From Prorocentrum cordatum (Eukaryota; Sar; Dinophyceae; Prorocentrales; Prorocentraceae): a stretch of 64,000 nucleotides of DNA. Under the pieces are notes generated by a model. The model was given only the letters and a program-made list of their open reading frames with translations, made no database searches and was not told the origin of the DNA. Below are positions 42,441 through 56,790 of the stretch, piece by piece. Numbering within the stretch: the stretch's first letter is position 1; every line of letters begins with the position of its first letter. The translations under genes and the position numbers were made by a program. The DNA is taken from contig CAUYUJ010001466.1 in the NCBI GenBank assembly GCA_963575745.1, forward strand, positions 21,931 to 85,930. Direction: 5' to 3'.

Positions 42441-45408
42441 GGCATATGATCTTAACACCCTTCCACCACGCTTTTACCACGCCTGACACCACCAGCCTCC
42501 TCGAGTCTCTGCACATCGGTTCTCAACGCCCGACGTCACCAGCTCGGGGCATGAGTTCTTAGAGGCCACTCACCCTGCAAAAACGGCTCCGGGACCCCCC
42601 ACCACGCCTGCTCCGGGACCCCCCACCACGCCTGCTCCGGGACCCCCCACCACGCCTGACATCGCCTGCCTTTTGGAACACCTATGCGTCAGTTCTTAGA
42701 AGTGATTTTAACACCCTTCCACCACGTTTTAACCACGCCTGACATTCACCACCTCCTCGAGTCTCTGCACAATCGGTTCTCAACGCCTGACGTCACCAGC
42801 TCTGGCAATGAGTTCTCGAGGCCACTCACCCTGGGCAAAAACGCTCCGAGCGACCCCCACCACGGCCCTGCTCCCGGGACCCCCCACCAAGCCCTGCTCC
42901 TCCGACCCCCCACCACGACCTGCGACACCGCCTGCCTTGTGGAACACCTAATCGTCAGTTCTTAGAGGCCACTCAAACTCCTGCATCAGTCACACTCTCC
43001 GGACCCCCCAACCACGCCTGCTCCGGGACCCCCCACCACGCCTGCTCCGGGACCCCCCACCACGCCTGACACCGCCTGCCTTTTGGAACACCTGCACCAG
43101 CTCTTAGACGCCACTCACTTGTTGGAACACCAATTCTTAAGAGGCCACCCACCCTGCAAAAACGGCTCCGGGACCCCCCACCACGCCTGCTCCGGGACCC
43201 CCCACCACGCCTGCTCCGGGACAACCCACCACGCCTGACATCGCCTGCTTTTTGGAACACCTATGCGTCAGTTCTTAGAGGCCACTCACCCTGCACACAC
43301 TGCTCTGGGACTCCCCACCACGCCTGCTCCGGGACCCCCCACCACGCCTGCTCCGGGACCCACCACCACGCCTGACACCGCCTGCCTTTTGGAACACCTA
43401 GCTATGCATCAGCTCTTAGACGCCACTCACCTTTTGGAACACCAGTTGAGGCCACTCACCCTGCAAAAACGGTGTCCGGGACCCCCCACCACGCCTGCTC
43501 CGACCCCAACCACCACGCCCTGGCTCCGGACCCCCCACCACGCCTGGACACCAGGCCTGCTTTTGGAACCCTGTGGCGTCAGTCTTAGAGGCCACTCTAA
43601 CCCTGCCACACACTGCATCCGGACCCCCCCCCCCCCCCTGCTCCGCACCCTCCACACCCTGCTACCCCGCCCCCACCACGCCTGCTCGCGGACCCCCCAC
43701 CACCCCTGACACCCCGCATGCCTTTTTGGTACACCTGCACCAGCTCTTAGACCCCACGCACTTGTTGGAACACCAGTTCTTAACACCACTCACCCTGCAA
43801 AAAACGGTCCGGACCCCCCAACGTGGGGGGTCCGAGCAGGCGTGGTACCACGCCTGCTCCGGGCACCCACATCGCCTGCTCCGGGACCCCCCCACCACGC
43901 CTGACACCGCCTGCCTTTTGGAACACCTATGCGTCAGTTCTTAACTCACCCTGCACACACTGCTCCAGGACCCCCCACCACGCCTGCTCCGGGACCCCCC
44001 ACCACGCCTGCTCCGGGACCCCCCACCACGCCTGACACCGCCTGCCTTTTGGAACACCTGCATCAGCTCTTGGACGCCACTCACTTGTTGGAACACCAGC
44101 TCTTAAAGGCCACTCACCCTGCAAAAACGGCTCCGGGACCCCCCACCACGCCTGCTCCGGGACCCCCCACCACGCCTGCTCCGGGACCCCCCACCACGCC
44201 TGCTCCGGGACCCACCACCACGCCTGACACCACCTGCCTTTTGGAACACCTATGCATCAGCTCTTAGACGCCACTCACCTTTTGGAACACCAGTTCTTAG
44301 GCGCCACTCACCCTGCAAAAACGGCTCCGGGACCCCCCACCACGCCTGCTCCGGGACCCCCCACCACGCCTGCTCCGGGACCCCCACCACGCCAGACACC
44401 GCCTGCCTTTTGGAACACCTATGCGTCAGTTCTTAGAGGTGATCTTAACACCCTTCCACCACGCTTTTACCACGCCTGACACCACCAGCCTCCTCGAGTC
44501 TCTGCACATCGATTCTTAACGCCTGACGTCACCAGCTCTGGGCATGAGTTCTTAGACTCACCCTGCAAAAACGGCTCCGGGACATCCCACCACGCCTGCT
44601 CCGGGACCCCCCACCACGCCTGCTCCGGGACCCCCCACCACGCCTGACACCGCCTGCCTTTTGGAACACCTGCACCAGCTCTTAGACGCCACTCACTTGT
44701 TGGAACACCAATTCTTAAGAGGCCACCCACCCTGCAAAAACGGCTCCGGGACCCCCCACCACGCCTGCTCCGGGACCCCCCACCACGCCTGCTCCGGGAC
44801 CCCCCACCACGCCTGCTCCGGGACCCCCCACCACGCCTGACACCGCCTGCCTTTTGGACACCTGCATCAGCTCTTAGACGCCACTCACTGGTTGGAACAC
44901 CAGTTCTTAGAGGCCACTCACCCTGCAAAAACGGCTCCGGGACACCCCACCACGCTGCTCCGGGACCCCCCACCACGCCTGCTCCGGCCTCCGGCCCCAC
45001 CACGCCTGCTCCGGGACCCCCCACCACGCCTGACACCACCTGCCTTTTGGAACACCTATGCGTCAGCTCTTAGAGGCCACCCACCCTGCAAAAACGGCTC
45101 CGGGACCCCCCACCACGCCTGCTCCGGGACCCCCCGCCACGCCTGCGCCGGGACCCCCCACCACGCCAGACACCGCCTGCCTTTTGGAACACCTATGCAT
45201 CAGCTCTTAGACGCCGCTCACCGTTTGGAACACCAGCTCTTAGAGGCCACTCACCCTGCAAGAACGGCCCCGGGACCCCCCGCCACGCGTGCTCCGGGAC
45301 CCCCCACCACGCCTGCTCTGGGACCCCCCACCACGCCTGCTCCGGGGCCCCCCACCACGCCTGACACCGCCCGCCTTCTGGAACACCTGCATCAGTTCTT
45401 AGACAACG
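42440..45408. repeat. Higher-order satellite (GCTCCGGGACCCCCCACCAC units)
   Basis: A 24-25-bp unit, GCTCCGGGACCCCCCACCAC plus GCCT, occurs in runs of one to four. Between runs lies GACACCGCCTGCCTTTTGG, AACACCTATGCGTCAG, TTCTTAGAGGCCACTCACC and CTGCAAAAACG. The composite repeats about every 130-240 bp across 3 kb. An open frame follows the repeat on both strands in places but breaks at indels, so it is not called a gene. Confidence 0.95.
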
Positions 45409-45879
45409 TAACCTGCGCTTACGACCTTACTCTCCTTCGCGTTGGTCATTTCCCTCTTCCACAACCCCTTTTCCTCCCCCGGCATCCTCCTCCGCCGCCG
45501 CGCCCCCAGAGGCACCCAGACAGCACCGCGCGCGCCAATCCGAAATGACACGACGAAACCTCTCGGGGACCGACGCAAGACCCACCCGACAGCCTCAATA
45601 AGGGCCTGCAACACGTGGAAATCCAACCAGCCCGTGGACGACAGGAGGTCTTAGGTCGGTCATTTGAATCTTCCACAACCCCTATCCCTCCCCCGGCATC
45701 CTCCTCCGCCGCCGCATCCACGGAGGCGCCCAGACAGCACCGCACGTGTCAATCCGAAATGACACGACGAGACCTCCAGGGGACCTACGCAAGACCCACC
45801 CGGAAGCCTCAATAATGGCCCGCAACACGTGCGAATCCCACCAGCCTTTGGGCGACGGGTGGTCGATCCTGGAGCCACG

Positions 45880-45892
45880 ATGGACGACGGCT

Positions 45893-45957
<65 letters not shown>

Positions 45958-46223
45958 AGCGAGTGCAGACGACAACGACTACAGCGGCGTCTGCGACGGC
46001 TATGCTGTCGACGACGAGCGCGACGGAAACGCATCCTACGAGCCAGCGCCGGGGTAGCCGTGACCCCCCAGGTTAGCTCAAAAATCCCAGAGGATCAGAT
46101 GAAACATACCTTTCCAGGAGCCGGAGCTGGGGTAGCCGCGAACCTCCAGGTTAGCCATCGGAAAACCAAGAAAACCACCTCGAGCCTCGATCCTGGACCC
46201 ACAACGGACGACAGCTGCGACGA

Positions 46224-46273
<50 letters not shown>

Positions 46274-47440
46274 TCAGCAAGGATGCAGGCGACAACGACT
46301 ACAGCGACGTCCGCGAAAACTATGTCGTCGACGGCGGAGTGCAACGGAAACGTGGCCTACGAGCCAGCACCCGGGTAGCCGTGACCCCCCAGAGTAACTC
46401 AAAAATCCAGGGGGAACCGAGAAAACATCTGTCCAACAACCAGAGCTGGGGTAGCCGTGACCCCCCAGGGAACCTCGCGGCCAAAAGCGCCATCGGAAAA
46501 CCAAGAAAACCACCTCGAGCCTCGATCCTGGACCCACGATAGACGACGGCTGCGACGACGACGCCGACGACGACGACGTCAGTGAGGATGCAAACGACAA
46601 CGACTACAGCGACGTCCGCGCAAGCTATGCAATCGACGGCGGAGTGCGACGAAAACGTTTCCTACGAGCCAGCGCCATGGCAGCCGTGACCCCCCAGGTT
46701 AGCTCAAACATCCAAGGGGGGCCGAAAAAACATCAGTCCAACGGCCAGAGCTGGGGTAGCCGTGACCCCCCAGGGCAGCTCGCGGTCAAAAGCGCCATCG
46801 GAAAACCAAGAAAACCACCTCGAGCCTCAATCCTGGCCCAACGACGGGCGACGGCTGCGACGACGACGACGACGACGACGACGTCAGCGAGAATGCAAAC
46901 GACAACGCCTACAACGACAGCAATGTAGTCGACGGCGGAGTGCGACGGAAACGTTTCCTACGAGCCAGCGCCGGGGTAGCCGTGACCCCCCAGGTTAGCT
47001 CAAACATCCAGGGGGGACCGAAAAAACATCTGTCCAACGGCCAGAGCTGGGGTAGCCGTGACCCCCCAGGGTAGCTCGCGGTCAAAAGCGCCATCGGAAA
47101 ACCAAGGAAACCACCTCGAGCCTCGATCCTGGACCAACGACGGGCGACGGCAGCGACGACGACGACGACGACGACGTCAGCGAGAACGCAAACGACAACG
47201 CCTACAACGACAGCTGTGCAGTCGACGGCGGAATGCGACGGAAACGTTTCCTACGAGCCGGGGTAGCCGCGACCCCCCAGGTTAGCTCAAACATCCAAGG
47301 GGGAACCGAGAAAACATCTGTCCAACGGCCAGAGCTGGAGTAGCCATGACCCCCCAGGGTAACTCGCGGTCAAAAGCGCCATCGGAAAACCAAGAAAACC
47401 ACCTCGAGCCTCGATCCTGGTCCAACGACGGGCGACGGCT

Positions 47441-47482
<42 letters not shown>

Positions 47483-48356
47483 TCAGCGAGAATGCAAGCA
47501 ACAACGCCTACAACGAGAGCTATGTAGTCGATGGCGGAGCGCGACGGAAACGTATCCTACGAGTCAGCGCCGGGGTAGCCGTGATCCCCCAGGTTAGCTC
47601 AAACATCCAAGGGGAACCGAGAAAACATCTGTCCAACAACCAGAGCTGGGGTAGCAGTGACCCCCCAGGGTAGCTCGCGGCCAAAAGCGTCATCGGAAAA
47701 CCAAGAAAACCACCTCGAGCCTCGATCCTGGACCAACGACGGACGACGGCTGCGACGACGACGACGACGACGAACTCTGCGAGGATGCGGTCGACGACGA
47801 CTACAGCGACGTCCGCGAAAATTATGTCATCAACGGCGGAGTGCAACGGAAACGTGGCCTACGAGCCAGCACCGGGGTAGACGTGACCCCCCAGAGTAAC
47901 TCAAAAGTCCAGGGGGAACCGAGAAAACATCTGTCCAACAACCAGAGCTGGGGTAGCCGTGACCCCCCAGGGAACCTCGCGGCCAAAAGCGCCATCGGAA
48001 AACCAAGAAAACCACCTCGAGCCTCGATCCTGGACACACGACAGACGATGGCTGCGACGACGACGACGACGACGACGACGTCAGCGAGGATGCAACCGAC
48101 AACGACTACAACGACGTCCGCGAAAGCTATGTAGTCGACGGCGGGGTGCGACGGATACGTTTCCGACGAGCCAGCGCCGGGGTAGCCGCGACCCCCAGGT
48201 TAGCTCAAACATCCAGGGGGAGCCGAAAAACATTTGTCCAGGAGCCAGAACTGGGGTAGCCGTGACCCCCCAGGGTAGCTCGCGGCCAAAAGCGCCATCG
48301 GAAAACCAAGAAAACCACCTCGAGCCTCGATCCTGGACCCACGACGGACGACGGCT

Positions 48357-48395
<39 letters not shown>

Positions 48396-49085
48396 TCAGC
48401 AAACATGCAGACGACAACGACTACAGCGACGTCCGCGAAAGCTATGTTGTCGACGGTGGGAGGCGACGGAAACGTATCCTACGAGCCAGCGCCGGGGCGG
48501 CCGTGACCCCCAAGATTAGTTCCAAAGTCCAGGGGGAACCGAGAAAACCAATTTCCAAGAGCCAGAGCTGGGGTCGCCGTGACCCCCCAAGGAGCTCGCG
48601 GCCATCGGAAGACCGAGAAAACCACCTCGAGACTCGATCCTGGACCCACGATAGACGACGGCTGCGACGACGGCGACGACGACGACGACGACGTCAGCGA
48701 GGATGCAACCGACAACGACTACAACGACGTCCGCGAAAACTATGTAGTCGACGGCGGAGCGCGACGGAAACAGCTCTTACGAGCCAGCGCCGGGGTAGCC
48801 GTGACCCCCCAGGTCAGCTCAAGCATCCAAGGGGAACCGAGAAAACATCTGTCCAGGAGCCAGAACTGGGGTAGCCGTGGCCCTCCAGGGTAGCTCGCGG
48901 CCAAAAGCGCCATCGGAAAACCAAGGAAACCACCTCGAGCCTAGATCCTGGACCCACGACGGACGACAGCCGCGACGACGACGACGACGACGACGACGAC
49001 GTCAGCGAGGAGGGGCAACGACTACAGCGACGGCCGCGAAAGCTGTGTTGCCGACGGCGGAGTGCGACGGAAACATATCCCACGA
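45880..49085. repeat. ~300-bp satellite array, 11 monomers (macrosatellite copy 1)
   Basis: Each monomer has a GAC run of variable length, GACAACGACTACAGCGACGT, GTCGACGGCGGAGTGCGACG, GGGGTAGCCGTGACCCCCCA twice, and CACCTCGAGCCTCGATCCTG. Spacings between GACGGCTGCGACGACG words are about 285-340 bp. Each monomer has a stop in every long frame. Confidence 0.95.
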
Positions 49086-49099
49086 GCGAAGCCAGCCTG

Positions 49100-49860
49100 T
49101 CCACTGAACGACATGAAGTTTACACGAAGCCCGCCGCAGGCGACGCTTTGAACACCAGCCGCAGGTAAACGGCCCCCGACCGTAACGGGCTGGACCCGGT
49201 TGCAGCGAGAGTGCAAGAGGCCCGCCGCAGGCGCCGATTTCGAACACCAAACATATGAGTGTAACGGAGTGTAACTGAGTGTAACTAGTGTAACTGGGTG
49301 TAACTGGGTGTAACTGAGTGCAACGTAATGTACCCCAAAGAAACTCAGTGTGTAAGTGCTGGACTGTTAAAGGAATCTCGGCGGAAAGCCCCGAAGCCCG
49401 CCGCAGGCGACGATTTTGAACACCAACCACGAGCAAACGGCTCCTGACCGTAACGGGCTGTGCCTGGTTGGAACGAGAGTGCAAGAGGCCCTTCTCTTCG
49501 CACTCCCCCTTCAGCGGTTGCGCAGAATGGCGAAGACGTCGCATGCCAAACTGGGTGGGCCCCCTCGCACGCGGCATGGTTGCGCCCAGAGTTGCGGGGA
49601 CGTCTCAGGCGAAACTGGCCAGATCACCTCGCGGGCGGCATCTCCAAGCCTAGAGTAGCGAGGATGTCGCACGCGAAACGGGCGAGGCAACCTCAGGTCA
49701 CGGCATCTCCGAACCAAAAGATGTTGAAAATATGTCCAGACTTGCGAGAGTGTCTCAGGCGAAACGGGCCGGACCACCTCAGCAATTTCACAATGTCTCG
49801 ACGCGCGGGCCCCTCGGGGCGCACTCGATCTGACTACAACGATGCCCCCCAGCACCGACC
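49100..49860. repeat. Minisatellite-like mix in copy 1
   Basis: GCCCGCCGCAGGCG occurs three times, TGTAACTGAG/TGTAACTGGG about six times at 49,258-49,320, and GTCTCAGGCGAAAC or GTCGCACGCGAAAC words three to four times. No gene. Confidence 0.85.
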
Positions 49861-49924
49861 AGGCGACCCGGGGGCACTCCAGAACAAAACCTATGGAACG
49901 GCAACGAACGAGAAGTTCCCATAT

Positions 49925-50079
49925 GAATATATATATATATATATATATACACGTGTGTGGGAGCTTTTGGAGCTATTTGGCGCCAGCCCGTCTTTGCGCG
50001 AAATCTCGGACGCTGTTCCTCTCTCCACCCTCTCTCTCTCTCTCTCTTTCTCTCTTTCTCTCTTTCTCTCACGCCCTCA

Positions 50080-50178
<99 letters not shown>

Positions 50179-50190
50179 TGTCTCTCTATG
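49925..50190. repeat. (AT)n and (CT)n microsatellites in copy 1
   Basis: AT run at about 49,926-49,949 and CT run at 50,030-50,174. The CT run is about 100 bp longer than its partner at 57,769-57,806. Confidence 0.95.
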
Positions 50191-50367
50191 AACACGGGAG
50201 CCTCATGCGATTGAGCGTTTGGGACGATCCACGGTAAAAGCACCAATGGTAGAACGCACGCTGCCATTAAGAGACCCTGTCGTCCGGAACGGCGAAGAAC
50301 AGTAGGACTACCGAGAATTGTTTATAGATTTGGAATGCGCCCTCAAGACAAAGTTGAGTCAGCGGGA

Positions 50368-50388
50368 CTTGAGCCATAATAGTTACGG
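50368..50388 (-). other. Degenerate spliced leader in macrosatellite copy 1
   Basis: On the minus strand CCGTAACTATT then ATGGCTCAAG matches DinoSL at 18 of 21 positions, with the GGCTCAAG end intact. The copy at 57,989-58,009 keeps 17 of 21. Confidence 0.6.
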
Positions 50389-50569
50389 ACCGTCGGACCG
50401 TCTTTTTCCCCACCCGACAGGTTGGGGTAATTAGATTTTACGAACAGACCCCCCGGCCAACCCCGCCGTGCATACCGCGGCTGCCAGACCCCAAATATCC
50501 CCGATGGTCTCCGAGAATCCCCGATGATCCCCGAGTGCCCCGCCCCCTCGCCCTCGACGAAAACGACAG

Positions 50570-51410
50570 AACACAACATGACACAACAGAGAATCTTGCA
50601 AGACCAGGACAACATAGATATTACACAGACCATCACACACCATACCAGGGCAGCACATGACAGAACATAAAGAAAACGAGCATGACATAGCATGGTGGAA
50701 CATAACATGACAACATCATTACAAACCATGCCATGACAGAGCATCAGATAACATACTATAGCATATCATGACAGAACCGAGTGCGGCATAAAGCACCATG
50801 ACACGGCAGCAAATCATAGCGACACATACTAGCATATGACATCGTGATCTGATCCGTCATCCAACATAGTATGATATGGTATGACAGAACAGAACAGAAA
50901 TAGCAGAACATATATAAAATAGAAACCATACCAGAAAATATATTACTGGGCAATCACACGGACAGAGATAACATAGCAAACATAACAGAACATAGACACC
51001 AGAGCACCCATAACAAAACCTATCATATGATACAAACCATAACATAATACGTCAAACACATCAGTGCATATTCAACAGAGCAGAACAGAGATGGCAAAAC
51101 AAACATAACATAGCACATCACAGCGATACATATCAGGCCTATCAGAACCGAGTTGAGGTGACAGAGCAGAGATAATCGAGATACCATAACAAAACAAAGA
51201 CAGCATAGCAACGATCACGGAACACAGAGAATGGAGCAATCACACGGACAGGAATAACAGAGCAAACATAAAATAACACACAATGTAGCACATAACATAG
51301 CATAACCGATATAACAGAGCAGAGCTGATATAACAGAGCAGATCATATACAATGTGGCAAGCATAATAGAATAGCGCAAAGGAGAAATAATATAGCAGCG
51401 ATACCATATC
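50570..51410. repeat. AACATA/AGCATA-rich block in copy 1
   Basis: A-rich sequence of ACATAAC, AGCATA and ACAGAAC words, low in G, about 840 bp. Cys/Met-rich minus-strand frames are compositional. Confidence 0.85.
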
Positions 51411-51779
51411 CGCCGACCCCCTGTGGGTCCTCAGGCGCGTGAGATTGCCCCCCCCAAACACCCCCCCCCCCCCCCCCCGGGACCCCAAACCGGAGATTCG
51501 ACCCCCCCCCTGGCCCGGGACTGCCCAGGACACTGCGCGTCCAGGGTGGATGGGAGCCCCAAACATGGGCCCGGAGGGCGCGAATATCCCCCCAAGACGG
51601 TTCAAGAGGGCGAAGAATCGCCAGAATATCATCCCATGACGCCAACGATGGCTTCCAGACGCCTTCCGAAGCCCCCAAGACACCCCAAAAGGCTTAGAAG
51701 ATGCGCGCCAGGACGGTCCCAATACGCAAAAATCGTCAAATTCCTTCCGTAAAACTTACGTTTTTTTCAAGAAATCGTT

Positions 51780-52745
51780 TTTTCGGTGTTCCGACGCTCC
51801 AAGACGGCCCAAGAGGCCTCCCAGACCGCTCCAAAACGGCCCAAGACGCCCCAAGACCGCCCCTAGAGCGCCCGAGAGGGCCGCAAAGACCTCAAGAGGC
51901 GCCCCGCACGGTCCAGAAGAGACCCACGACGGGCCCCAGAGAGGGCGCCCCGTCCCAAGAGACCACCAGGAGGTCCGAAGAGGCCCCCAAGAGGCCCCAA
52001 GGTGCTCCCACGAGGCCCCCCAAGAGACCCCAGGAAGCCCCCTGGAGGCCCAAAAGTGGCCCCAAGAGGCTCCAAAATTGCCTCCAAGAGGCCCGAACCT
52101 GCCTCTGGGAGGCCCCCGAAAGGCCAACGGTGAGAGCTCGGCCAACATCAATGAGTCATGCGTCGTCGTCGTCGCCGTCGTCGCTTTCTCATCACCATGT
52201 CCTGCTCACCGTCCTCTTCCTCCTCTTCCTCTTCCTTCCCCCTGCCCTCCCCCACACTTTCATCCTCTCATTCCTTCTCCCCCTCCCGGTGTCGTTCTCA
52301 TCGTCCTCCTCCTCGTCCGCCTCGCCCCCCCCCCCCCCCTTGCCCCCCCTCCTCCCCCCCGCCCCCCCCCCCCCTCCTTCTCATCCTCATACTCGTCCTC
52401 CCCCTACCGTTTGGCCGACGCGTCTCAAATGAACACGCCGCGGCCAACGTCGACGAGTCCTGCGTCGTCGTCGTCGTCCGCCCCCATGTCCTGCTCCTCC
52501 TCCTCCTCCTCCTCCTCCTCTCATCCTCCTCCTCCTCCTATTCCTCCCCCGTTCCTCTTCCTCCTTTCCCTCCTCTCCCCTCTTCCCTTCCGATGTCGTC
52601 TTCATCGTCCTTCTCCACCTCCTACCCCCCCCGTCCTCCCCCCCCTCCTCATCATCATCACCATCGCCATCACCATCACCATCGCCATCATCAGCATCAT
52701 CATCATCATCATCGTCATCATCATCATCGCCCGACTCTTCCTCCC
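51780..52745. repeat. GAGGCCCC minisatellite then CGTC/CCTC triplets in copy 1
   Basis: AAGAGGCCCCCAAGAGGCCC-type units to about 52,130, then CGTCGTC, CCT and finally CAT triplets to 52,745. Confidence 0.85.
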
Positions 52746-53289
52746 CCTACCGCTTCGGCCGACACGCCTCGCATGTTACCACCGCAGGCGTGAACCTTCT
52801 GGCCCGTAATTGCGACATCGCAACCTGCGCTTACAACTTTACTCTTCTTCGTGTTGCTCATTTTCCTTTTCCCCAACCCCTATTCCTCCCCCGACACCCC
52901 CCTCCGCCGCCGCGTCCCCGGGGGCACCCAGACAGCGCCGCACGCGTAAATCCGAAATGACACGACGAAACCTCCAGGGGACCTACGCAAGACCCACCCG
53001 ACAGCCTCAATAAGGGCCTGCAACACGTGGAAATCCAACCAGCCCTTGGACGACAGGAGGTCTTAGGTCGGTCATTTGAATCTTCCACAACCCCTATACC
53101 TCCCCCGGCATCCTCCTCCGCCGCCGCATCCCCGGAGGCGCCCAGGCAGCACCGCACGCGTCAATCCGAAATGACACGACGAGACCTCCAGGGGACCTAC
53201 GCAAGACCCACCCGGAAGCCTCAATAATGACCCGCAACACGTGCGACTCCCACCAGCCTTTGGGCGACAGGTGGTCGATCTTGGAGCCG

Positions 53290-53592
53290 CGATGGACGAC
53301 GGCTGCGACGACGACGACGACGACAGCGACAATGCAGACGACAACGACTACAGCGGCGTCTGCGACGGCTACGTTGTCGACGACGAGTGCGACGGAAACG
53401 TATCCTACCAGCCAGCGCCGGGGTAGCCGTGACCCCCCAGGTTAGCTCAAAAGTGCCAGAGGATCAGAGAGAACATACCTTCCCAGGAGCCAGGGCTGGG
53501 GTAGCCGCGACCCTCCAGGTTAGCCATCGGGAAACCAAGAAAACCACCTCGAGCCTCGATCCTGGACCCACGACGGACGACGGCTGCGACGA

Positions 53593-53633
<41 letters not shown>

Positions 53634-54503
53634 TCAGCGACGATGCAGGCGACAACGACTACAGCGACGTCCGCGAAAACTATGTTGTCGACGGCGGAAT
53701 GCGACGGAAACGCAGCCTACGAGCCAGCACCGGGGTAGCCGTGACCCCCCGGAGTAACTCAAAAGTCCAGGGGGAACCGAGAAAACATCTTTCCAACAAC
53801 CAGAGCTGGGTTAGCCGTGACCCCCCAAGGGAACCTCGCGGCCAAAAGCGCCATCGGAAAACCAAGAAAACCACCTCGAGCCTCGATCCTCTGGACCCAC
53901 GATAGACGACGGCTGCGACGACGACGACGACGACGACGTCAGCGAGGATGCAAATGACGCCGACTACAGCGACGCCCGCGAAAGCTATGTAGTCGACGGC
54001 GGAGTGCGACGGAAACGTTTCCTACGAGCCAGCGCCGGGGTAGCCGTGACCCCCGAGGTTAGCTCAAACATCCAGGGGGAACCGAGAAAACATCTGTCCA
54101 ACGGCCAAAGCTGGGGTAACCATGACCCCCCCAGGGTAGCTCGCGGTCAAAAGCGCCATCGGAAAACCAAGAAAGCCACCTCGAGCCTCGATCCTGGACC
54201 AATGACGGACGACGGCTCGACGACGACGACGACGTCAGCGAGGATGCAAACGACAACGCCTACAACGACAGCTATGTAGTCGACGGCGGGGTGCGACGGA
54301 TACGTTTCCTACGAGCCAGCGCCGGGGTAGCCGTGACCCCCCAGGTTAGCTCAGACACCCAGGGGGAACCGAGAAAACATCTGTCCAGGAGCCAGAGCTG
54401 GGGTAGCCGTGACCCCCCAGGGTAGCTCGCGGCCAAAGGCGCCATCGGAAAACCAAGAAAACCACCTCGAGCCTCCATCGTGGACCAACGACGGGCGACG
54501 GCT

Positions 54504-54554
<51 letters not shown>

Positions 54555-55118
54555 TCAGCGAGAATGCAAACGACAACGCCTACAACGACAGCTATGTAGT
54601 CGACGGCGGAATGCGACGGAAACGTTTCCTACGAGCCAGCGCCGGGGTAGCCGTGACCCCCCAGGTTGGCTCAAACATCCAGGGGGGACCGAGAAAACAT
54701 CTGTCCAGGAACCAGAGCTGGGGTAGCCGTGACCCCCCAGGGTAGCTCGCGGTCAAAAGCGCCATCGGAAAACCAAGAAAACCACCTCGAGCCTCGATCC
54801 TGGCCCAACGACGGGCGACGGCTGCGACGACGACGCCGACGACGACGACGACGACGACGAAGACAACGACAACGCCTACAACGACAGCTGTGTAGTCGAC
54901 GGCGGAATGCGACGGAAACGTTTCTTACGAGCCAGCGCCGGGGTAGCCGTGACCCCCAGGTTAGCTCAAACATCCAAGGGGAACCGAGAAAACATCTGTC
55001 CAACGGCCAGAGCTGGGGTAGCCATAGCCCCCCAGGGTAGCTCGCGGTCAAAAGCGCCATCAGAAAACCAAGAAAACCACCTCGAGCCTCGATCCTGGCC
55101 CAACGACGGGCGGCGGCT

Positions 55119-55160
<42 letters not shown>

Positions 55161-55740
55161 TCAGCGAGAATGCAAACAACAACGCCTACAACGAGAGCTA
55201 TGTAGTCGACGGCGGAATGCAACGGAAACGTTTCCTACGAACCAGCGCCGGGATAGCCGTGACCCCCCAAGAATGCTCAAACATCCAAGGGGAACCGAAA
55301 AACATCTGTCCAGGAGCCAGGGCTGGGGTAGCCGTGACCCCCCAAGGTACCTCGCGGCCAAAAGCGCCATCGGAAAACCAAGAAAACCACCTCGAGCCTC
55401 GATCCTGGACCCACGATAGACGACGGCTGCGACGACGACGACGACGAGGACGACGACGACGTCAGCGAGTGTGCAGACGACAACGACTACAGCGACGTCC
55501 GCGAAAGCTATGTTATCAACGGCGGAAGGTGACGGAAACGTATCCTACGAGCCAGCGCCGGGGTAGCCGTGACCCCAAAGATTAACTCAAAAGTCCAGGG
55601 GGAACCGAGAAATCATCTTTCCAAGAGCCAGAGCTGGGGTATCCGTGACCCCCCAGGGTAGCACGTGGCCAAAAGCGCCATCGGAAGACCGAAAAAAAAC
55701 ACCTCGAGCCTCGATCCTGGACACACGACGGGCGACGGCT

Positions 55741-55778
<38 letters not shown>

Positions 55779-56790
55779 AACGACGTCAGCGAGGATGCAA
55801 ATAACAAGGACTACAGCGACGTCCGCGAAAGCTATGTAGTCGACGGCGGGGTGCGACGGATACGTTTCCGACGAGCCAGCGCCGGGGTAGCCGTGACCCC
55901 CCAGGTTAGCTCAAACATCCGGGGGGGACCGAGAAAACATCTGTCCAAAAGCCAGAGCTGGGGTAGCCGTGACCCCCCAGGGTAGCTCGCGATCAAAAGC
56001 GCCATCGGAAAACCAGGACAACCACCTCGAGCCTCGATCCTGGACCCACGACGGACGACGGCTGCGACGACGACGACGACGACGACGACAGCGAAGATGC
56101 AGACGACAACGACTACAGCGAAGTCCGCGAAAACTATGTTGTCGACGGTGGGAGGCGACGGAAACGTATCCTACGAGCCAGCGCCGGGGTGGCCGTGACC
56201 CCCCAGATTGGTTCCAAAGTCCAGGGGGAACCGAGAAAACCAATTTCCAAGAGCCAGAACTGGGGGTAGCCGTGACCCCCCAAGGAGCTCGCGGCCAAAA
56301 GGGCCATCGGAAGACCGAGAAAACCACCTCGAGCCTCGATCCTGGACCCACGATAAACGACGGCTGCGACGACGGCGACGACGACGACGACGACGTCAAC
56401 GAGGATGCAACCGACAACGACTACAACGACGTCCGCGAAAATTATGTAATTGGCGGCGGAACGCGACGGAAACAGCTCCTACGAGCCAGCGCCGGGGAAG
56501 CCGTGACCCCCCAGGTTAGCTCAGGCATCCAAGGGGGACCGAGAAAACATCTGTCCAGGAGCCAGAAATGGGGTAGCCGTGGCCTTCCAGGGTAGCTCGC
56601 GGCCAAAAGCGCCATCGGAAAACCAAGAAAACCACCTCGAGCCTCGATCCTGAACCCACGACGGACGACGGCCGCGACGACGACGACGACGACGACGACG
56701 TCAGCGAGGAGGGGCAACGACTACAGCGACGGCCGCGAAAGCTGTGTTGCCGACGGCGGAGTGCGACGGAAACATATCCTACGAGCAAAG
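53290..56790. repeat. ~300-bp satellite array, about 12 monomers (copy 2)
   Basis: Same monomer as at 45,880-49,085, with GAC runs of 5 to 18 triplets. The order of monomer variants partly follows copy 1: the first carries CAGAGGATCAGA and the last GAGGAGGGGCAACG. The array was therefore duplicated as a unit. Confidence 0.95.

Larger units (their letters stand above)
45409..52822. repeat. Macrosatellite copy 1 (about 7.41 kb)
   Basis: It begins at ACCTGCGCTT (45,411) and repeats from 52,823 in the same order: two pyrimidine-rich cassettes with CCTCCTCCGCCGCCGC, the ~300-bp monomer array, GCCCGCCGCAGGCG and TGTAACTGAG minisatellites, AT and CT microsatellites, a degenerate spliced leader, an AACATA-rich block, poly-C, GAGGCCCC repeats and a CGTC/CCTC block. 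The left boundary abuts the GCTCCGGGACC satellite. Confidence 0.92.

Noticed and set aside
50570-51410. Cys/Met/Leu-rich minus-strand frames resembling membrane proteins
   Set aside because: They come from AACATA/AGCATA repeats, are broken by stops and are duplicated with the macrosatellite.
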